Shown one piece after another: positions 1-9,109 of a stretch of 64,000 nucleotides of DNA. Below the pieces are notes generated by a model that saw only the letters and a program-made list of their open reading frames with translations, was not told the DNA's origin and did no database searches. Both the position numbers and the translations under genes were made by a program. Position 1 is the stretch's first letter. Each line of letters opens with the position of its first letter. Source of the DNA: a bacterium (GTDB lineage Bacteria > Orphanbacterota > Orphanbacteria > Orphanbacterales > Orphanbacteraceae); contig JALGYY010000048.1 of assembly GCA_025782575.1 (NCBI GenBank), positions 1 through 64,000 on the forward strand, given 5' to 3'.

Positions 1-2
1 GA

Positions 3-677
3 AATTTACCTCCGCCGGCGGCGGTCGAGAATTGGCCACTTGGGCTCACGATTTTCCAGGGATTTCGCTTGGATTTTTGGACAGCCTCCGTTGGTAGCGA
101 TTCCGGGCAGGATCAGCAAGAAGAGCCGGAGCAGCGTTACGAAATCCGGTTCTCTGCGAGCGAAGAGTTCTGCCGGGATCTGGACCGGGCGAAGAGGGTC
201 TGCTCCCGGAGTTGGAATCTGGAAGCGATCCTGGGTCGAGCGATCAAGGATTTGCTGGAGAAGCGGGATCCTGAGCGAAAAGAGGCGCGGAGGAAGAAGA
301 GAGAAGCGAGGAAGCAGAGCAAGTCGGAGAGCCGGGCGCAGAGACAGGCGAAAGGCAATTTCCCGGTCAAGCCGGCGGCCGTGAGCGGCTCAGAAACAGC
401 CGATGAGAAAGAGTCTCCAGGCACGGGAGCAGAGGCGCAGCCTGTTCGTTCCCGCCACATCCCGGCCCCCTTGCGGGACGCGGTATTCAACCGCGACAGG
501 GGACGGTGCACCTACATCAGCTCCCTCGACATCCGATGCGACTCGACCGCTCACCTGCAGATCGATCACATCACGCCATTCTGCCGGGGCGGGGAGCACT
601 CTCTAGAGAATCTGCGTCTTCTCTGCGGGAAACACAACCGGTTGGCGGCGCGGGAGATGTCACTGACAAACCATTGA
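3..677 (+). CDS. HNH endonuclease, 5'-partial
   Basis: The C-terminal ~75 residues form an HNH nuclease domain: RHIPAPLRDAVFNRDRGRC, then LQIDHITPFCRGGEHSLENL and LLCGKHNR, with the catalytic DH pair and the final H-N-R. Ahead of it is a helix-rich segment (RYEIRFSASEEFCRDLDRA) and a very basic linker (ERKEARRKKREARK), as in the long HNH proteins common in deltaproteobacteria. The frame is open to the left edge with no stop. A TTG at 69 is the first listed start, but nothing supports it as the true start, so the gene most likely begins outside the window. Such proteins are usually 300-400 residues. Family members are often called restriction- or mobility-associated nucleases, but there is no context here to choose a role. 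Confidence 0.75.
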   Translation, partial: NLPPPAAVENWPLGLTIFQGFRLDFWTASVGSDSGQDQQEEPEQRYEIRFSASEEFCRDLDRAKRVCSRSWNLEAILGRAIKDLLEKRDPERKEARRKKREARKQSKSESRAQRQAKGNFPVKPAAVSGSETADEKESPGTGAEAQPVRSRHIPAPLRDAVFNRDRGRCTYISSLDIRCDSTAHLQIDHITPFCRGGEHSLENLRLLCGKHNRLAAREMSLTNH

Positions 678-734
678 TCGGCGGTGGGGGCGAATCTCGA
701 GAGAAACGCATACGTTTCCGGACAACCCCCCAAA

Positions 735-956
735 ATGACCGGCAATCTTCGATCTGCGGTCTTCATCGTTGTGACACTACTGGTATTCGTGTCCCTGTTA
801 CGAATCGTTCTGCGAGCTCGGATTCAGGGTCCGCCGATGCTCGTAACGGTACCGGCATTTCTGTCCTCCCCGGTGATCCACGTTTCCTTCTCGTTCTTTC
901 TGGGGTGGAAGGACTACATGCCGTTTTTTGACGTTCCGTCACTGTGGGAGTTGTAG
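735..956 (+). CDS. possible small membrane protein
   Basis: A 73-codon frame starting at ATG 735 (an in-frame GTG lies at 684) encodes one clear hydrophobic segment, LRSAVFIVVTLLVFVSLLRI, and a second weaker one near the end. It fills the gap between the HNH gene and the convergent M28 peptidase gene. There is no obvious Shine-Dalgarno sequence and I do not recognise a family, so it may be a chance frame. Confidence 0.3.
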   Translation: MTGNLRSAVFIVVTLLVFVSLLRIVLRARIQGPPMLVTVPAFLSSPVIHVSFSFFLGWKDYMPFFDVPSLWEL

Positions 957-966
957 GGATCCGCCC

Positions 967-3915
967 CTATTTCCTCGCCTCCGGCGTGATCGCCAGCTCG
1001 ACCTCGGCCCCCTCGCGTAGAACTTTCACGCTTACAGGTTCGCCGATCTTCACAGCGTCGAGGGCGTAGGTATAGTCATAGATGTTGGTGATCTTCTGGC
1101 CGGCGAATTCGACAATGATGTCGCCACCTTGGAGCCCGCCTCTGTCTGCCGGTCCACCGGCACTCACCCCGGTGAGACGAACGCCTTCGATACCTTCCTG
1201 AACGTAATCCGGGATCGTGCCGAGATAGGCGCGAAGATTCTCACGCGCTCCGCCCCCTTCGTTGATCCTCTCGAGCACGGTGTACTCGGGACGCTCATCG
1301 GCCGATACGAGATCGGTCACCATCTGACACGCGAACTTCGCGATTCTCTCGAGACCCTCATAGTTCAGCGTGGAGGCATCGTCGGTCGGCCGATTGTAGT
1401 CTTCGTGGCTCCCGGTGAAGAAACTCATCACCGGAACACCCTCAGAATGAAACGAGGTGACGTCAGTTGGCAGGAAGGGATCCTCCTGCATTCCGATGGA
1501 GAAGCCGGACATGACATTCTTCCTCTCGATCAGCTTCTTCCAGACCGGAGAAGAGCCGACCCCCTGCAGCACCAGTCGATTCTCCCGCAGCCGGCCTACC
1601 ATGTCGAAGTTGAGATAGGCCGCAATGGATTCGAGTGGCACTACCGGATTCTTGGAAAACCATGACGATCCGACAAGACCGATTTCTTCGCCGGACCAGA
1701 ATGAAAAGAGAACGCCCCGTTTGAACGACTCAGGATCGGACTCACGCTTGTCCGCCAGATACTGCGCCATCTCCAGAACAACAGAAACCCCCGAAGCATT
1801 ATCGTCGGCGCCGTTGTGAATCATCCCCTCTTCGCCGTCCCGCGCAAGCGACCCGGTCACACCATGTCCGATATGATCGTAGTGAGCACCCACCATGATG
1901 TACTCGTCCCCGGTCTGCGGCGGAAGCAGACCGACTACGTTACTGCAGTAGCTTCTCTTTCGATTGACCTTCGCGGAAAACTGAACTCGTACGCCGTCTA
2001 GAGTCAGCCCGCCTGACGCATGCGGGTTCTCAACATCGAGTCCGCTTTGAATGTCGGCAAGAGTTTTTCCGGAGCCGGCGAGAAGCCGGGCAACGGCTGC
2101 TTTGTCGATCGAGGCGCCCAGAATACCTGAATCCGAGAGACTTCGATCGAATCGGAGCGGGACGAGTTCACCTCCGTTCGGCGAGTTCGGACCCGTGGCG
2201 ACCAGGATTCCTTTCGCCCCACGCTCCCGCGCCAGCATCGCCTTGTAGCGAAGGCCGGCATGGCGGTTCAGTGTCTGCCGTCGCTCAACACTCACCTCTT
2301 CCGGTACATACCGAAGTACGAGAACGATCTTGTCAGTCACATCGAGGCCGTCGTAGGAGTCATAACCCTCCCCCGGCGCTCCCGAGATAAAGAGGCCGTA
2401 ACCGGCGAAGACAACATCTCCCTCCACCTTCCCGCTCGCCGAAAAACCAAGTGGCCGGAATCCCTCCCCCAGTTCGAGCGCATCCGTATTGCCGTCAGAG
2501 TCGTGTATCTGGAGCGCGGTCTCTTCCTCGATTATTTCCAGGCCGGAAGTAAATGGAAACTCCTGCATGTAGGAATCACCGTCAATCGGGTCAAGGCCGA
2601 TCGCTCCAAATTGATCGGCGAGAAATCGCGCCGCCCGCGAAGCGCCCTCCGTGCCGGTCATGCGGCCATCCATATCATCCGAAGCGATAAAGGTAACATT
2701 CTCCTCGATTTCCGACTTCGTGATCTCCGAAGACCCTCCCCCGATCTTGACGGACGCGCCTGCGGCAGGATGAGCCGGCGCGTCTCCCCCCGGCCCCAGG
2801 CGTGCGGGAGCTTCGCGAAGAGCTTCCATCGCCGCTTCGTGATTCCATTCAGCGAGAAAGAGTTGAGATGATCCGTCCGGTCCTCTACGGGTGGTCCAGC
2901 AGAGACGATCTCCCCCTGGAGAGAAGACGGGAAGCCCATCGAAGCCGTCGGTAAATGTCACCCGGACAGGCTCTTTCAGCCCCTCCCGGTCGACCATATA
3001 GACTTCAAAATTCGAGAAACCGAGTTTGTTCGATGCGAATACCGCGTATTCGCTCGTTGGATGGAAATAAGGCGCCCAGGACATGCTCCCGAATTCGGTC
3101 ATACGAAAAACCTCTGATCCATCCAGATTCATCGTGTAGACGTCAGCGATCATTCCGTTTTCTTCGAAATGACGCCAGACGATCCGGTTGCCGTCGGGCG
3201 TAAAGAAGGGCCCACCATCGTAACCGGGCCAGTCGGTCAAACGGGTCTGGCCCGAACCGTCGGCATTCATGATGTAGATTTCGCCGAAGTAGGCGGGATC
3301 GGTCTTGAGCCGCTCCTGGTTCTCGGCCGACAGCTCCGTGTCATACGCGTCCCTCATGGAGCAGAAGACGATTCTCTCGCCGTCCGGAGAGTAGGAGCCC
3401 TCGGCGTCATAACCGACTGTCTCCGTGAGCCGCCGCAAACTGCTTCCGTCCCGGCGGGAAGCGAAGATATCCATCGTTTCATCGTAGTCCCAGCTGTAAC
3501 GCCTCGACTTGCCTGATTCCTGGAAATCGAACTCAGCCTTCTCCTTCTTGCGTACGTCCGGATCGAGATGGGTAGACGCAAAAAGCACGTCATCCGACCC
3601 GGGACGAAAGAATGCGCATGTTGTTTTGCCATGGCCCGGCGAGACACGGTGGGTCTCCCCTGTTTCGAAGCTGAGCATATAGATCTGATAGAAAGGATTA
3701 TCCCCTTCCCGCTCGTCCTGGAAGATCAGCGTGCTGCCGTCCGGTGAAAAGTAGCCTTCCCCCGCCCGTTTTCCACCGAATGTCAATTGCCTGACATTCT
3801 TCATGAGACGCGCTTCCGAACCGTCATCCGCCATTCCGGCAGTGCAGAAAAGAAGCAGACCACATAGAATCGCGAAAGCTTCACGGAGCGTTCTTCGATC
3901 GTTCATGATTAACAT
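967..3915 (-). CDS. secreted TolB-propeller / M28 aminopeptidase / PDZ protein
   Basis: Three-part exported zinc peptidase of about 982 residues. After a signal peptide (ILCGLLLFCTAGMA) come TolB-like propeller repeats (roughly 35-370, e.g. GEGYFSPDGSTLIF, YSPDGERIVF), then a PA-like insert and an M28 domain with a full set of metal ligands: AHYDH (~676), NGADDNASG (~701), SGEEIGL (~742), NFDMVGR and the late TGSHEDYNRPTD histidine (~835). A PDZ domain closes the protein (GVSAGGPADRGGLQGGDIIVEF). M28 enzymes of this type release N-terminal residues from peptides outside the cytoplasm. Start choice is ambiguous: GGAGG lies 3 nt before ATG 3915 and 12 nt before ATG 3906, and an upstream in-frame start at 3945 lacks a ribosome site. 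The gene diverges from the TPR gene at 4126. Confidence 0.88.
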   Translation of the reverse strand: MLIMNDRRTLREAFAILCGLLLFCTAGMADDGSEARLMKNVRQLTFGGKRAGEGYFSPDGSTLIFQDEREGDNPFYQIYMLSFETGETHRVSPGHGKTTCAFFRPGSDDVLFASTHLDPDVRKKEKAEFDFQESGKSRRYSWDYDETMDIFASRRDGSSLRRLTETVGYDAEGSYSPDGERIVFCSMRDAYDTELSAENQERLKTDPAYFGEIYIMNADGSGQTRLTDWPGYDGGPFFTPDGNRIVWRHFEENGMIADVYTMNLDGSEVFRMTEFGSMSWAPYFHPTSEYAVFASNKLGFSNFEVYMVDREGLKEPVRVTFTDGFDGLPVFSPGGDRLCWTTRRGPDGSSQLFLAEWNHEAAMEALREAPARLGPGGDAPAHPAAGASVKIGGGSSEITKSEIEENVTFIASDDMDGRMTGTEGASRAARFLADQFGAIGLDPIDGDSYMQEFPFTSGLEIIEEETALQIHDSDGNTDALELGEGFRPLGFSASGKVEGDVVFAGYGLFISGAPGEGYDSYDGLDVTDKIVLVLRYVPEEVSVERRQTLNRHAGLRYKAMLARERGAKGILVATGPNSPNGGELVPLRFDRSLSDSGILGASIDKAAVARLLAGSGKTLADIQSGLDVENPHASGGLTLDGVRVQFSAKVNRKRSYCSNVVGLLPPQTGDEYIMVGAHYDHIGHGVTGSLARDGEEGMIHNGADDNASGVSVVLEMAQYLADKRESDPESFKRGVLFSFWSGEEIGLVGSSWFSKNPVVPLESIAAYLNFDMVGRLRENRLVLQGVGSSPVWKKLIERKNVMSGFSIGMQEDPFLPTDVTSFHSEGVPVMSFFTGSHEDYNRPTDDASTLNYEGLERIAKFACQMVTDLVSADERPEYTVLERINEGGGARENLRAYLGTIPDYVQEGIEGVRLTGVSAGGPADRGGLQGGDIIVEFAGQKITNIYDYTYALDAVKIGEPVSVKVLREGAEVELAITPEARK

Positions 3916-4125
3916 TTTCCTCCGGTGACGCGCTGCCCGGCGCATCGATCAGGTCCCTCCGAATGTACCCCATCAAGGTCCCGGGGAAAAGTGAAGCGAC
4001 ACTTCTCAGCCGAAGAAATCAGCCGTCGGGCGAGTATGACTGTTGATTTCAGACGGGAGAGAGAGGATAATGCTGGGGATCTCGGTCGGCCCGCCGAAGC
4101 CGCCCCCCAACAGATGGAAGGGTCT

Positions 4126-4767
4126 ATGCCGGAACAGAGCCAGGTCCCCGACAATTTGATCCCGTTCCCCACTGATTCAATTCGAAAACTGGGCTACAAA
4201 CGTGCCAGGAAACGAATCAATCGCTTGATGGAATCAGAGGGGCAGCTCCGGCTCTTTGACGAACAGATGGCCGAGGTCGTCTCCATTCCGAGCGGCATCA
4301 CCCCATTCGATGAGGCTCTTCTGCTCGACGAGCGCGGGGATCCTCGGGCAGCGGATTACTACAGCCGCGCAATCGATCTGGGTGACAACCCCGCAGATGC
4401 CTATTGCAACCTGGGGATCCTCCGAACACGATCGGCTGACAGGATCGCCGCCTTCCGATGCTTCTCCAAGGCCGTCACCAACGACCCTCTTCACTTCGAG
4501 GCGCATTACAATCTGGGGAACATCTATTTCGAAGAGGGCGACTTCCGATTGGCGAAGCTTCACTACGAAGTCGCTGCCGATATCGACCCCGAACATCCGA
4601 ACGCCTGGTTCAACCTGGGTCTTGTGGAAGTGATGGCTGACGATCTCGATGCTGCCGTTCGAGCTTTGACGACTTACAAGAATCTGGTGAGCGGCGATGA
4701 GTGCGACCAGGCTGACGAACTCCTCCGAACCATCGCAGAGTCGATCGCCCGCGACCGCACTTCCTGA
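4126..4767 (+). CDS. TPR-repeat protein
   Basis: A 213-residue cytoplasmic protein with at least three tetratricopeptide repeats (DAYCNLGILRTRSADRIAAF, HYNLGNIYFEEGDFRLAKLH, AWFNLGLVEVMADDLDAAV) after a basic N-terminal helix (KLGYKRARKRINRL). The frame is open to 3925, but ATG 4126 has GGAAGG five nt upstream and begins the coherent sequence MPEQSQVPDN. TPR proteins act as scaffolds; no partner can be named. The basic start could bind nucleic acid, but that is a guess. It is convergent with the Ser/Thr kinase gene, with 16 bp between the stops. Confidence 0.8.
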   Translation: MPEQSQVPDNLIPFPTDSIRKLGYKRARKRINRLMESEGQLRLFDEQMAEVVSIPSGITPFDEALLLDERGDPRAADYYSRAIDLGDNPADAYCNLGILRTRSADRIAAFRCFSKAVTNDPLHFEAHYNLGNIYFEEGDFRLAKLHYEVAADIDPEHPNAWFNLGLVEVMADDLDAAVRALTTYKNLVSGDECDQADELLRTIAESIARDRTS

Positions 4768-4783
4768 TCCATACCGATTCCAA

Positions 4784-6538
4784 TCAGTTACCGGCGTCCT
4801 GCGAAATAGCGGGACGGTTGGTGCGCCACCACTTTTCCGCTCTTTCTTCACTCCATTGTTCAGAGAGAGTCACGCAGGCTGCAAGCCGATCGGAGATCTC
4901 TTGAGCCGATGAGGGGCGCCGCCCTTCGTTCTTCTCCAGACAATCGAGCACGATACGGTCCAGCTCTTCGGGAATTTCGAGTTCAGTCCGACTCGAAGGA
5001 GGGAGCGGTTCATTCTGGATGTGGGCAAGCAGCACGGCAACGGGTGTCGCGCCTTCGAACACCAGCTGCCCCGTCAGCAGCCAGTAAGCGAGACAGCCCA
5101 GCGAGTAGATATCGGAGACCGGGCCCACCGACTGGGGGCCTGATGCCATTTCCGGCGCCATGAATCCGGGTGTACCGCTTGCTACCCCATCCATTGTGAG
5201 ATGAGAGACATCGCCGCCCGGCGCGCTCGTTTCTTTCACCAATCCGAAATCGAGAACCGTGACAAAATCGTAATCCTGGCCCCGGCGGCTGATAAAGACA
5301 TTCCCCGGTTTGATATCTCTGTGCACCATGCCGGAGGCATGAGCGTCCGCGAGGGAATGACAGACCTGCCTCAGAATGTGGATCGCCCTTCCCGCCGGCA
5401 GCGGCCCATACTGTTCCACCAGGGTTCTCAGATCCAGGCCGCCCAGAAGCTCCATCACATAGTAGAAGGCGCCATCGTCCGTGACACCGAAGTCGTAGAT
5501 CTGAATCGTATGAGGTGAATGGAGCGCCGCTGTGAGCTGAGCTTCACGATCGAACCGCTTGATCGCCGTTCGCGCCGCCGATCCGGTAGTCGCACCGACC
5601 TTCTCAGGCCGAATGAGTTTGATCGCCGCCGGGCGTACAAGCATCTTGTGGCGAGCGCGCCAGACCTCACCCATTCCCCCCTCCCCGATCCGTTCGACAA
5701 GTTCGTAGCTCCCTAATCTCTTCGCCCGGGAGAGATCCGAATTTAACTTGTGAAGAAATCTCGCGGAGTAATAAGCAATGCCGATGCAGATCAATGTCGG
5801 GATCATGACCTCCAGAAAAATGTCGCTTACCCAGGGCCGGATCGTTTCGGGCATACCATTGACAGCAATGGAGCCGAAAATGATCAGCGGCAGAGTGGAC
5901 GCAGTCATGATCGAGCCGAGCAGGATCCGCCACGGCGCCCCTGGGATCAGAATCGGGTAGATCAGAATCCAGACACCCACCCAATGAACCCCCGGATGCC
6001 TGATCAGTCGGAAGCCCCCCTCGGCAAGCGGCCCGATAAAGCCACTTATCAACGTAGATGATTCGGGCGCTCCCTCGCCGATCCACGTATCCTGGGTGGA
6101 AAATTGCCCCTTCGATTCGATCGCTTCCCACATGCCGCGGATCTCGAGATCGAAGTGCGACTCCCACCCCCACATGCCGGCCGCAATCCCGAGACCGCCG
6201 CCGATATGAAAGATCATCGCCAGCATGGAGATGGAAACGGGTGAGTACTTCGGCCTTCGGCAGAGGAACATGATGACAAGGCCGGCGACGATCGAAATGG
6301 TAATTGCTGCGAGATCAAAGGGCCTCAGCGGATGGCCCTTGGCGATATGATTCTGAATGATGCCGAAGGAGAATGCAGCCAGATAGGTGAGAACGTAGAC
6401 CAGTGAGACGGCGGCCAGCCTCTTGGCGAGCGCTCTGTCGGCATCACCCTCCCAGGATGAGCGACTGCTGATGTCATGAATGACGGTACTGTCCGAACTG
6501 GATTCAATGCGTGCGTGAATCCTGCTCGGATTCTTCAT
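4784..6538 (-). CDS. membrane-anchored Ser/Thr protein kinase
   Basis: About 584 residues. The N-terminal ~270 residues hold five to six hydrophobic segments (e.g. VSLVYVLTYLAAFSFGI, LAAITISIVAGLVIMFL, WVGVWILIYPILIPG), followed by a Hanks-type kinase domain: glycine loop GEGGMGEVWRARH (~283), AIKLI lysine, HRDIKPGN (~403), DFGLVKE (~429) and GTPGFMAPE. All catalytic motifs are present. The membrane part would be a sensor or anchor and the kinase is cytoplasmic. ATG 6538 is preferred because AAAGGA precedes it by about 7 nt; the frame is open further. It lies 43 bp downstream of the FprA-type reductase gene on the same strand, so the two may be co-transcribed. Layouts like this are common in Planctomycetes, Myxococcota and Eisenbacteria. 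Confidence 0.9.
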   Translation of the reverse strand: MKNPSRIHARIESSSDSTVIHDISSRSSWEGDADRALAKRLAAVSLVYVLTYLAAFSFGIIQNHIAKGHPLRPFDLAAITISIVAGLVIMFLCRRPKYSPVSISMLAMIFHIGGGLGIAAGMWGWESHFDLEIRGMWEAIESKGQFSTQDTWIGEGAPESSTLISGFIGPLAEGGFRLIRHPGVHWVGVWILIYPILIPGAPWRILLGSIMTASTLPLIIFGSIAVNGMPETIRPWVSDIFLEVMIPTLICIGIAYYSARFLHKLNSDLSRAKRLGSYELVERIGEGGMGEVWRARHKMLVRPAAIKLIRPEKVGATTGSAARTAIKRFDREAQLTAALHSPHTIQIYDFGVTDDGAFYYVMELLGGLDLRTLVEQYGPLPAGRAIHILRQVCHSLADAHASGMVHRDIKPGNVFISRRGQDYDFVTVLDFGLVKETSAPGGDVSHLTMDGVASGTPGFMAPEMASGPQSVGPVSDIYSLGCLAYWLLTGQLVFEGATPVAVLLAHIQNEPLPPSSRTELEIPEELDRIVLDCLEKNEGRRPSSAQEISDRLAACVTLSEQWSEERAEKWWRTNRPAISQDAGN

Positions 6539-6581
6539 ACATGTTCCTTTCCCGGCGAAATCTCGCAGGCCAGGACTATTC

Positions 6582-8006
6582 CTACGACTTTCTGCCGTCC
6601 TCGACAACGTCGAGCATCTGGGTCACCTTGCAGAATTTGCGGCGGGGCGCGCCTCGCTCTGCTCCGCGCATCTCCTCCGCCGCTTTGATGTGCCGCCAAT
6701 CTTTGTACGTCACATATTCTACGCCCCGGCCCCGAAGAAGCTCCAGTATCGAATTCCGGTCGATGACACGCCCTGCCTCCACCGCCCCACCTTCCAGATC
6801 GACTAGCATATGCTTCACCACTTCGGCCGATGCCCCCTTGTGCATCCCGATCAAGCCCTGGGGACCGCTTTTTGCCCACCCGACAACATACTGGTTCGGC
6901 AGAATCTCGCCCGTATCCGGATACAGGACTCGGCCACCCACATTCGCGATTACTCCTTTTTTCTCGTCGAATGGTACATTGGGCAACCTCTGTCCCTGGT
7001 AGCCGATAGAAACGAAAAGCCAGCCGATTTCGATCTCCTCGAATTCATCGGTCCCCACGGCGCTCAGATAGCCGCTCTCCTGTGGCACGAGTTTGTTCTT
7101 TTCCACCAGAAGTTTCTGCGCTCGACCGGCTCGATTCCCTATGACTTCCACGGGGGACGATAGAAACTGGAAACGAACGCTCCGGCGAGTGCCGCTGCGC
7201 TCTTTCTTCGACAGAGCAAGCAGGAGCTCGTAGTTCTTTCTTGCCGGGGAATTCGCTGACGACTCATCCAGGGTTTTCTGGCTGACATCATCGAGTTTCA
7301 GGTCTACGGGATCGACTATGATGTCGACCCCCTCGATATTCGCCAGCTCTTTCAATTCCGCGGGAGTGAACGCCGCCTGTACCGGCCCTCTTCGCCCGAT
7401 GACAAGCACCTCGTGAACCTGGGATTCGGCCAGTGACTCGAGAGCATAGTCCGTAATATCCGTCGATTTCAGCTGGGAGGAACTCCGAGCGAGGATTCTC
7501 GCAACATCGATCGCCACGTTGCCGTTCCCCACCACCGCCACGCGGGTCCGGGAGAAATCAAATGCAGCGTCCCGATAGTCGGGATGTGCATTGTACCATC
7601 CGACAAAAACAGTGGCGGGAGTGCAGCCGAGCAGGGTTTCGCCCGGGATCCCCATACGCCGGTCCGCCTCGTTTCCGACTGCATAGACGATCTGATCGTA
7701 GTGCTCGGTGAGATCGAGAACCTGGATGTCCCTGCCGAGTTCGACATTCCCCAGAAATCGGAATCCGGGGTGGGCCGCAGTCTTGTCGTAGACAGCCGTT
7801 ACCGCCTTGATCTTCTGATGGTCAGGCGCCACACCCCCTCGTACGAGGCCGTACGGCGTCGGCAACCGGTCGAAAAGATCGACCTCCACGGGGAACCGAT
7901 CGTGTTTGAGAAGGGCGACGGCCGCATAAAACCCCGACGGCCCGGATCCGATGATCGCCACCCGAAGAGGGCGATTCTCATCGAACCCGATTCCGTTTTC
8001 GTCCAT
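6582..8006 (-). CDS. fprA: FprA-type ferredoxin/adrenodoxin-NADP reductase
   Basis: About 474 residues. The N-terminal FAD-binding motif is VAIIGSGPSGFYAA (~15-28), followed by the family segment FDRLPTPYGLVRGGVAPDH and a second nucleotide-binding motif VAVVGNGNVAIDVAR (~155). These are signatures of the glutathione-reductase-like ferredoxin-NADP reductases related to mitochondrial adrenodoxin reductase and mycobacterial FprA, which move electrons between NADPH and a ferredoxin. GTG-AGGATTTCC before ATG 8006 (GAGG, ~6 nt) sets the start; an in-frame extension to 8057 has no ribosome site. A C-terminal extension of ~40 residues rich in basic residues follows the usual fold. No ferredoxin gene adjoins it. 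It is first in a probable two-gene unit with the kinase gene. Confidence 0.88.
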   Translation of the reverse strand: MDENGIGFDENRPLRVAIIGSGPSGFYAAVALLKHDRFPVEVDLFDRLPTPYGLVRGGVAPDHQKIKAVTAVYDKTAAHPGFRFLGNVELGRDIQVLDLTEHYDQIVYAVGNEADRRMGIPGETLLGCTPATVFVGWYNAHPDYRDAAFDFSRTRVAVVGNGNVAIDVARILARSSSQLKSTDITDYALESLAESQVHEVLVIGRRGPVQAAFTPAELKELANIEGVDIIVDPVDLKLDDVSQKTLDESSANSPARKNYELLLALSKKERSGTRRSVRFQFLSSPVEVIGNRAGRAQKLLVEKNKLVPQESGYLSAVGTDEFEEIEIGWLFVSIGYQGQRLPNVPFDEKKGVIANVGGRVLYPDTGEILPNQYVVGWAKSGPQGLIGMHKGASAEVVKHMLVDLEGGAVEAGRVIDRNSILELLRGRGVEYVTYKDWRHIKAAEEMRGAERGAPRRKFCKVTQMLDVVEDGRKS

Positions 8007-8212
8007 GGAAATCCTCACTGTTAGAGAAACCGGCCAGCGAACATCATCCAGATGCACCGCCCATACCGATCCGGCCCTGGATCATATAATGAATAGCCAT
8101 TTCGATCAAAACATCGAAACTCACTCCGGTTCGATCGAAGGGCCCGGTCACGAAATTTCCCAGGGCCATTTTTGAACGGGAAATCATTCGTCATCAGAGA
8201 TAGAATAGACCC

Positions 8213-8722
8213 ATGCGACAGTCCTTGATACTCGGTCCGATGCTGCTACTTCTCGCCGGCGCGCTGTTCCCGGCCTGCAGCGGTGAAGAGGGGTCGAAAG
8301 AAGAGTCCGCCGACTCCCGTACCGGCGACACTGTTACCCTCGCCAAACCCCACGCACCTCCTGACCCCAGACTGGACCCGGAAAGAAAAGCGCCCAAGCG
8401 GATTCGCTTCATCCATGGCGAAAAATCGGCTGACGTCCGGGGCACGATCGATGGGCGCGAGCCGGCGGAATATGTCTTCTACGGCGCGATCGACCAGGAT
8501 CTTTCCCTTCAGTTTCAGAGCAGCGGGAATCTCGCGGCCATGGTCATCACTCGCCCGGACGGGAAAATCCTGGGTGAAGGTGAGGGTGACGAGTCCACAC
8601 CGCTCCTGTCCTGGCAGGGTTCCCTCCCGGTGAGCGGCAGATACACCATACTCGTTCTTCCTGTTGACTCGTCCGGATCCAACACGCCCGTTGAGTTCGG
8701 CATCCGAATCCAGGTCGAATGA
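8213..8722 (+). CDS. lipoprotein of unknown function
   Basis: A 169-residue protein with a lipoprotein signal peptide (LLLLAGALFPAC, lipid-modified Cys ~22) and an acidic linker, followed by a compact all-beta domain (HGEKSADVRGTIDGREPAEY, then SGRYTILVLP). The domain resembles the pre-peptidase/lysozyme-inhibitor type of small beta-sandwich, by overall pattern only. No Shine-Dalgarno is visible. A TAGAAT hexamer at 8201-8206 ends 6 nt before the ATG, so the transcript may be leaderless. The stop overlaps an ATG of the next frame (ATGA at 8719), and the diheme cytochrome gene starts at 8734, so the two are probably one operon. Confidence 0.65.
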   Translation: MRQSLILGPMLLLLAGALFPACSGEEGSKEESADSRTGDTVTLAKPHAPPDPRLDPERKAPKRIRFIHGEKSADVRGTIDGREPAEYVFYGAIDQDLSLQFQSSGNLAAMVITRPDGKILGEGEGDESTPLLSWQGSLPVSGRYTILVLPVDSSGSNTPVEFGIRIQVE

Positions 8723-8733
8723 GGATCGATCTA

Positions 8734-9090
8734 ATGAATTCTCGATCGATTGCTCCCGCGCTCATTCTTCTCACCCTGATCCTCTCGCCTTCCGGACCGG
8801 CTCGTGCCGATGAGTGCGTCGAATGTCATATGTATGACAACCCGGGTATTGTGCGGGATTGGCGGGGAAGCAAGCACGCCGAAAGTGACGTCGGATGTGC
8901 TGAATGCCACGAGGACCAGTACCGGCAGTTCGCCGCCGGCAAGCACTCCATTGCGTGGCAGGCAATGGAAGTCATGCCGACGACCCACTACAAGCCGATG
9001 GAGCTGCTCCGCATGCATCTCGAACATCGGATGAAGCTCGACATGACGGAGATTGAACGGATGGACAGAAAACTGCGACAAGAAAAATAG
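8734..9090 (+). CDS. short exported diheme cytochrome c, HAO-like remnant
   Basis: A 118-residue periplasmic protein: signal peptide (APALILLTLILSPSGPARA) and two CxxCH heme sites (CVECH ~31, CAECH ~57). The residues around them match hydroxylamine-oxidoreductase-like multiheme cytochromes: NPGIVRDWRGSKHAESDVGC resembles the segment after heme 1, while HEDQYRQFAAGKHSIAWQAM resembles the segment after heme 3. Heme 2 and the linker appear to have been lost by a join inside a CxxCH motif, and everything after the MPTTHYKPMEL segment is missing. HAO-like proteins normally carry eight hemes. I read this as a shrunken derivative, possibly still an electron carrier. ATG 8734 has GAGG about 9 nt upstream; ATG 8719 overlaps the upstream stop. 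Confidence 0.6.
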   Translation: MNSRSIAPALILLTLILSPSGPARADECVECHMYDNPGIVRDWRGSKHAESDVGCAECHEDQYRQFAAGKHSIAWQAMEVMPTTHYKPMELLRMHLEHRMKLDMTEIERMDRKLRQEK

Positions 9091-9109
9091 CAGGGAGATA
9101 TTGGGAGAG

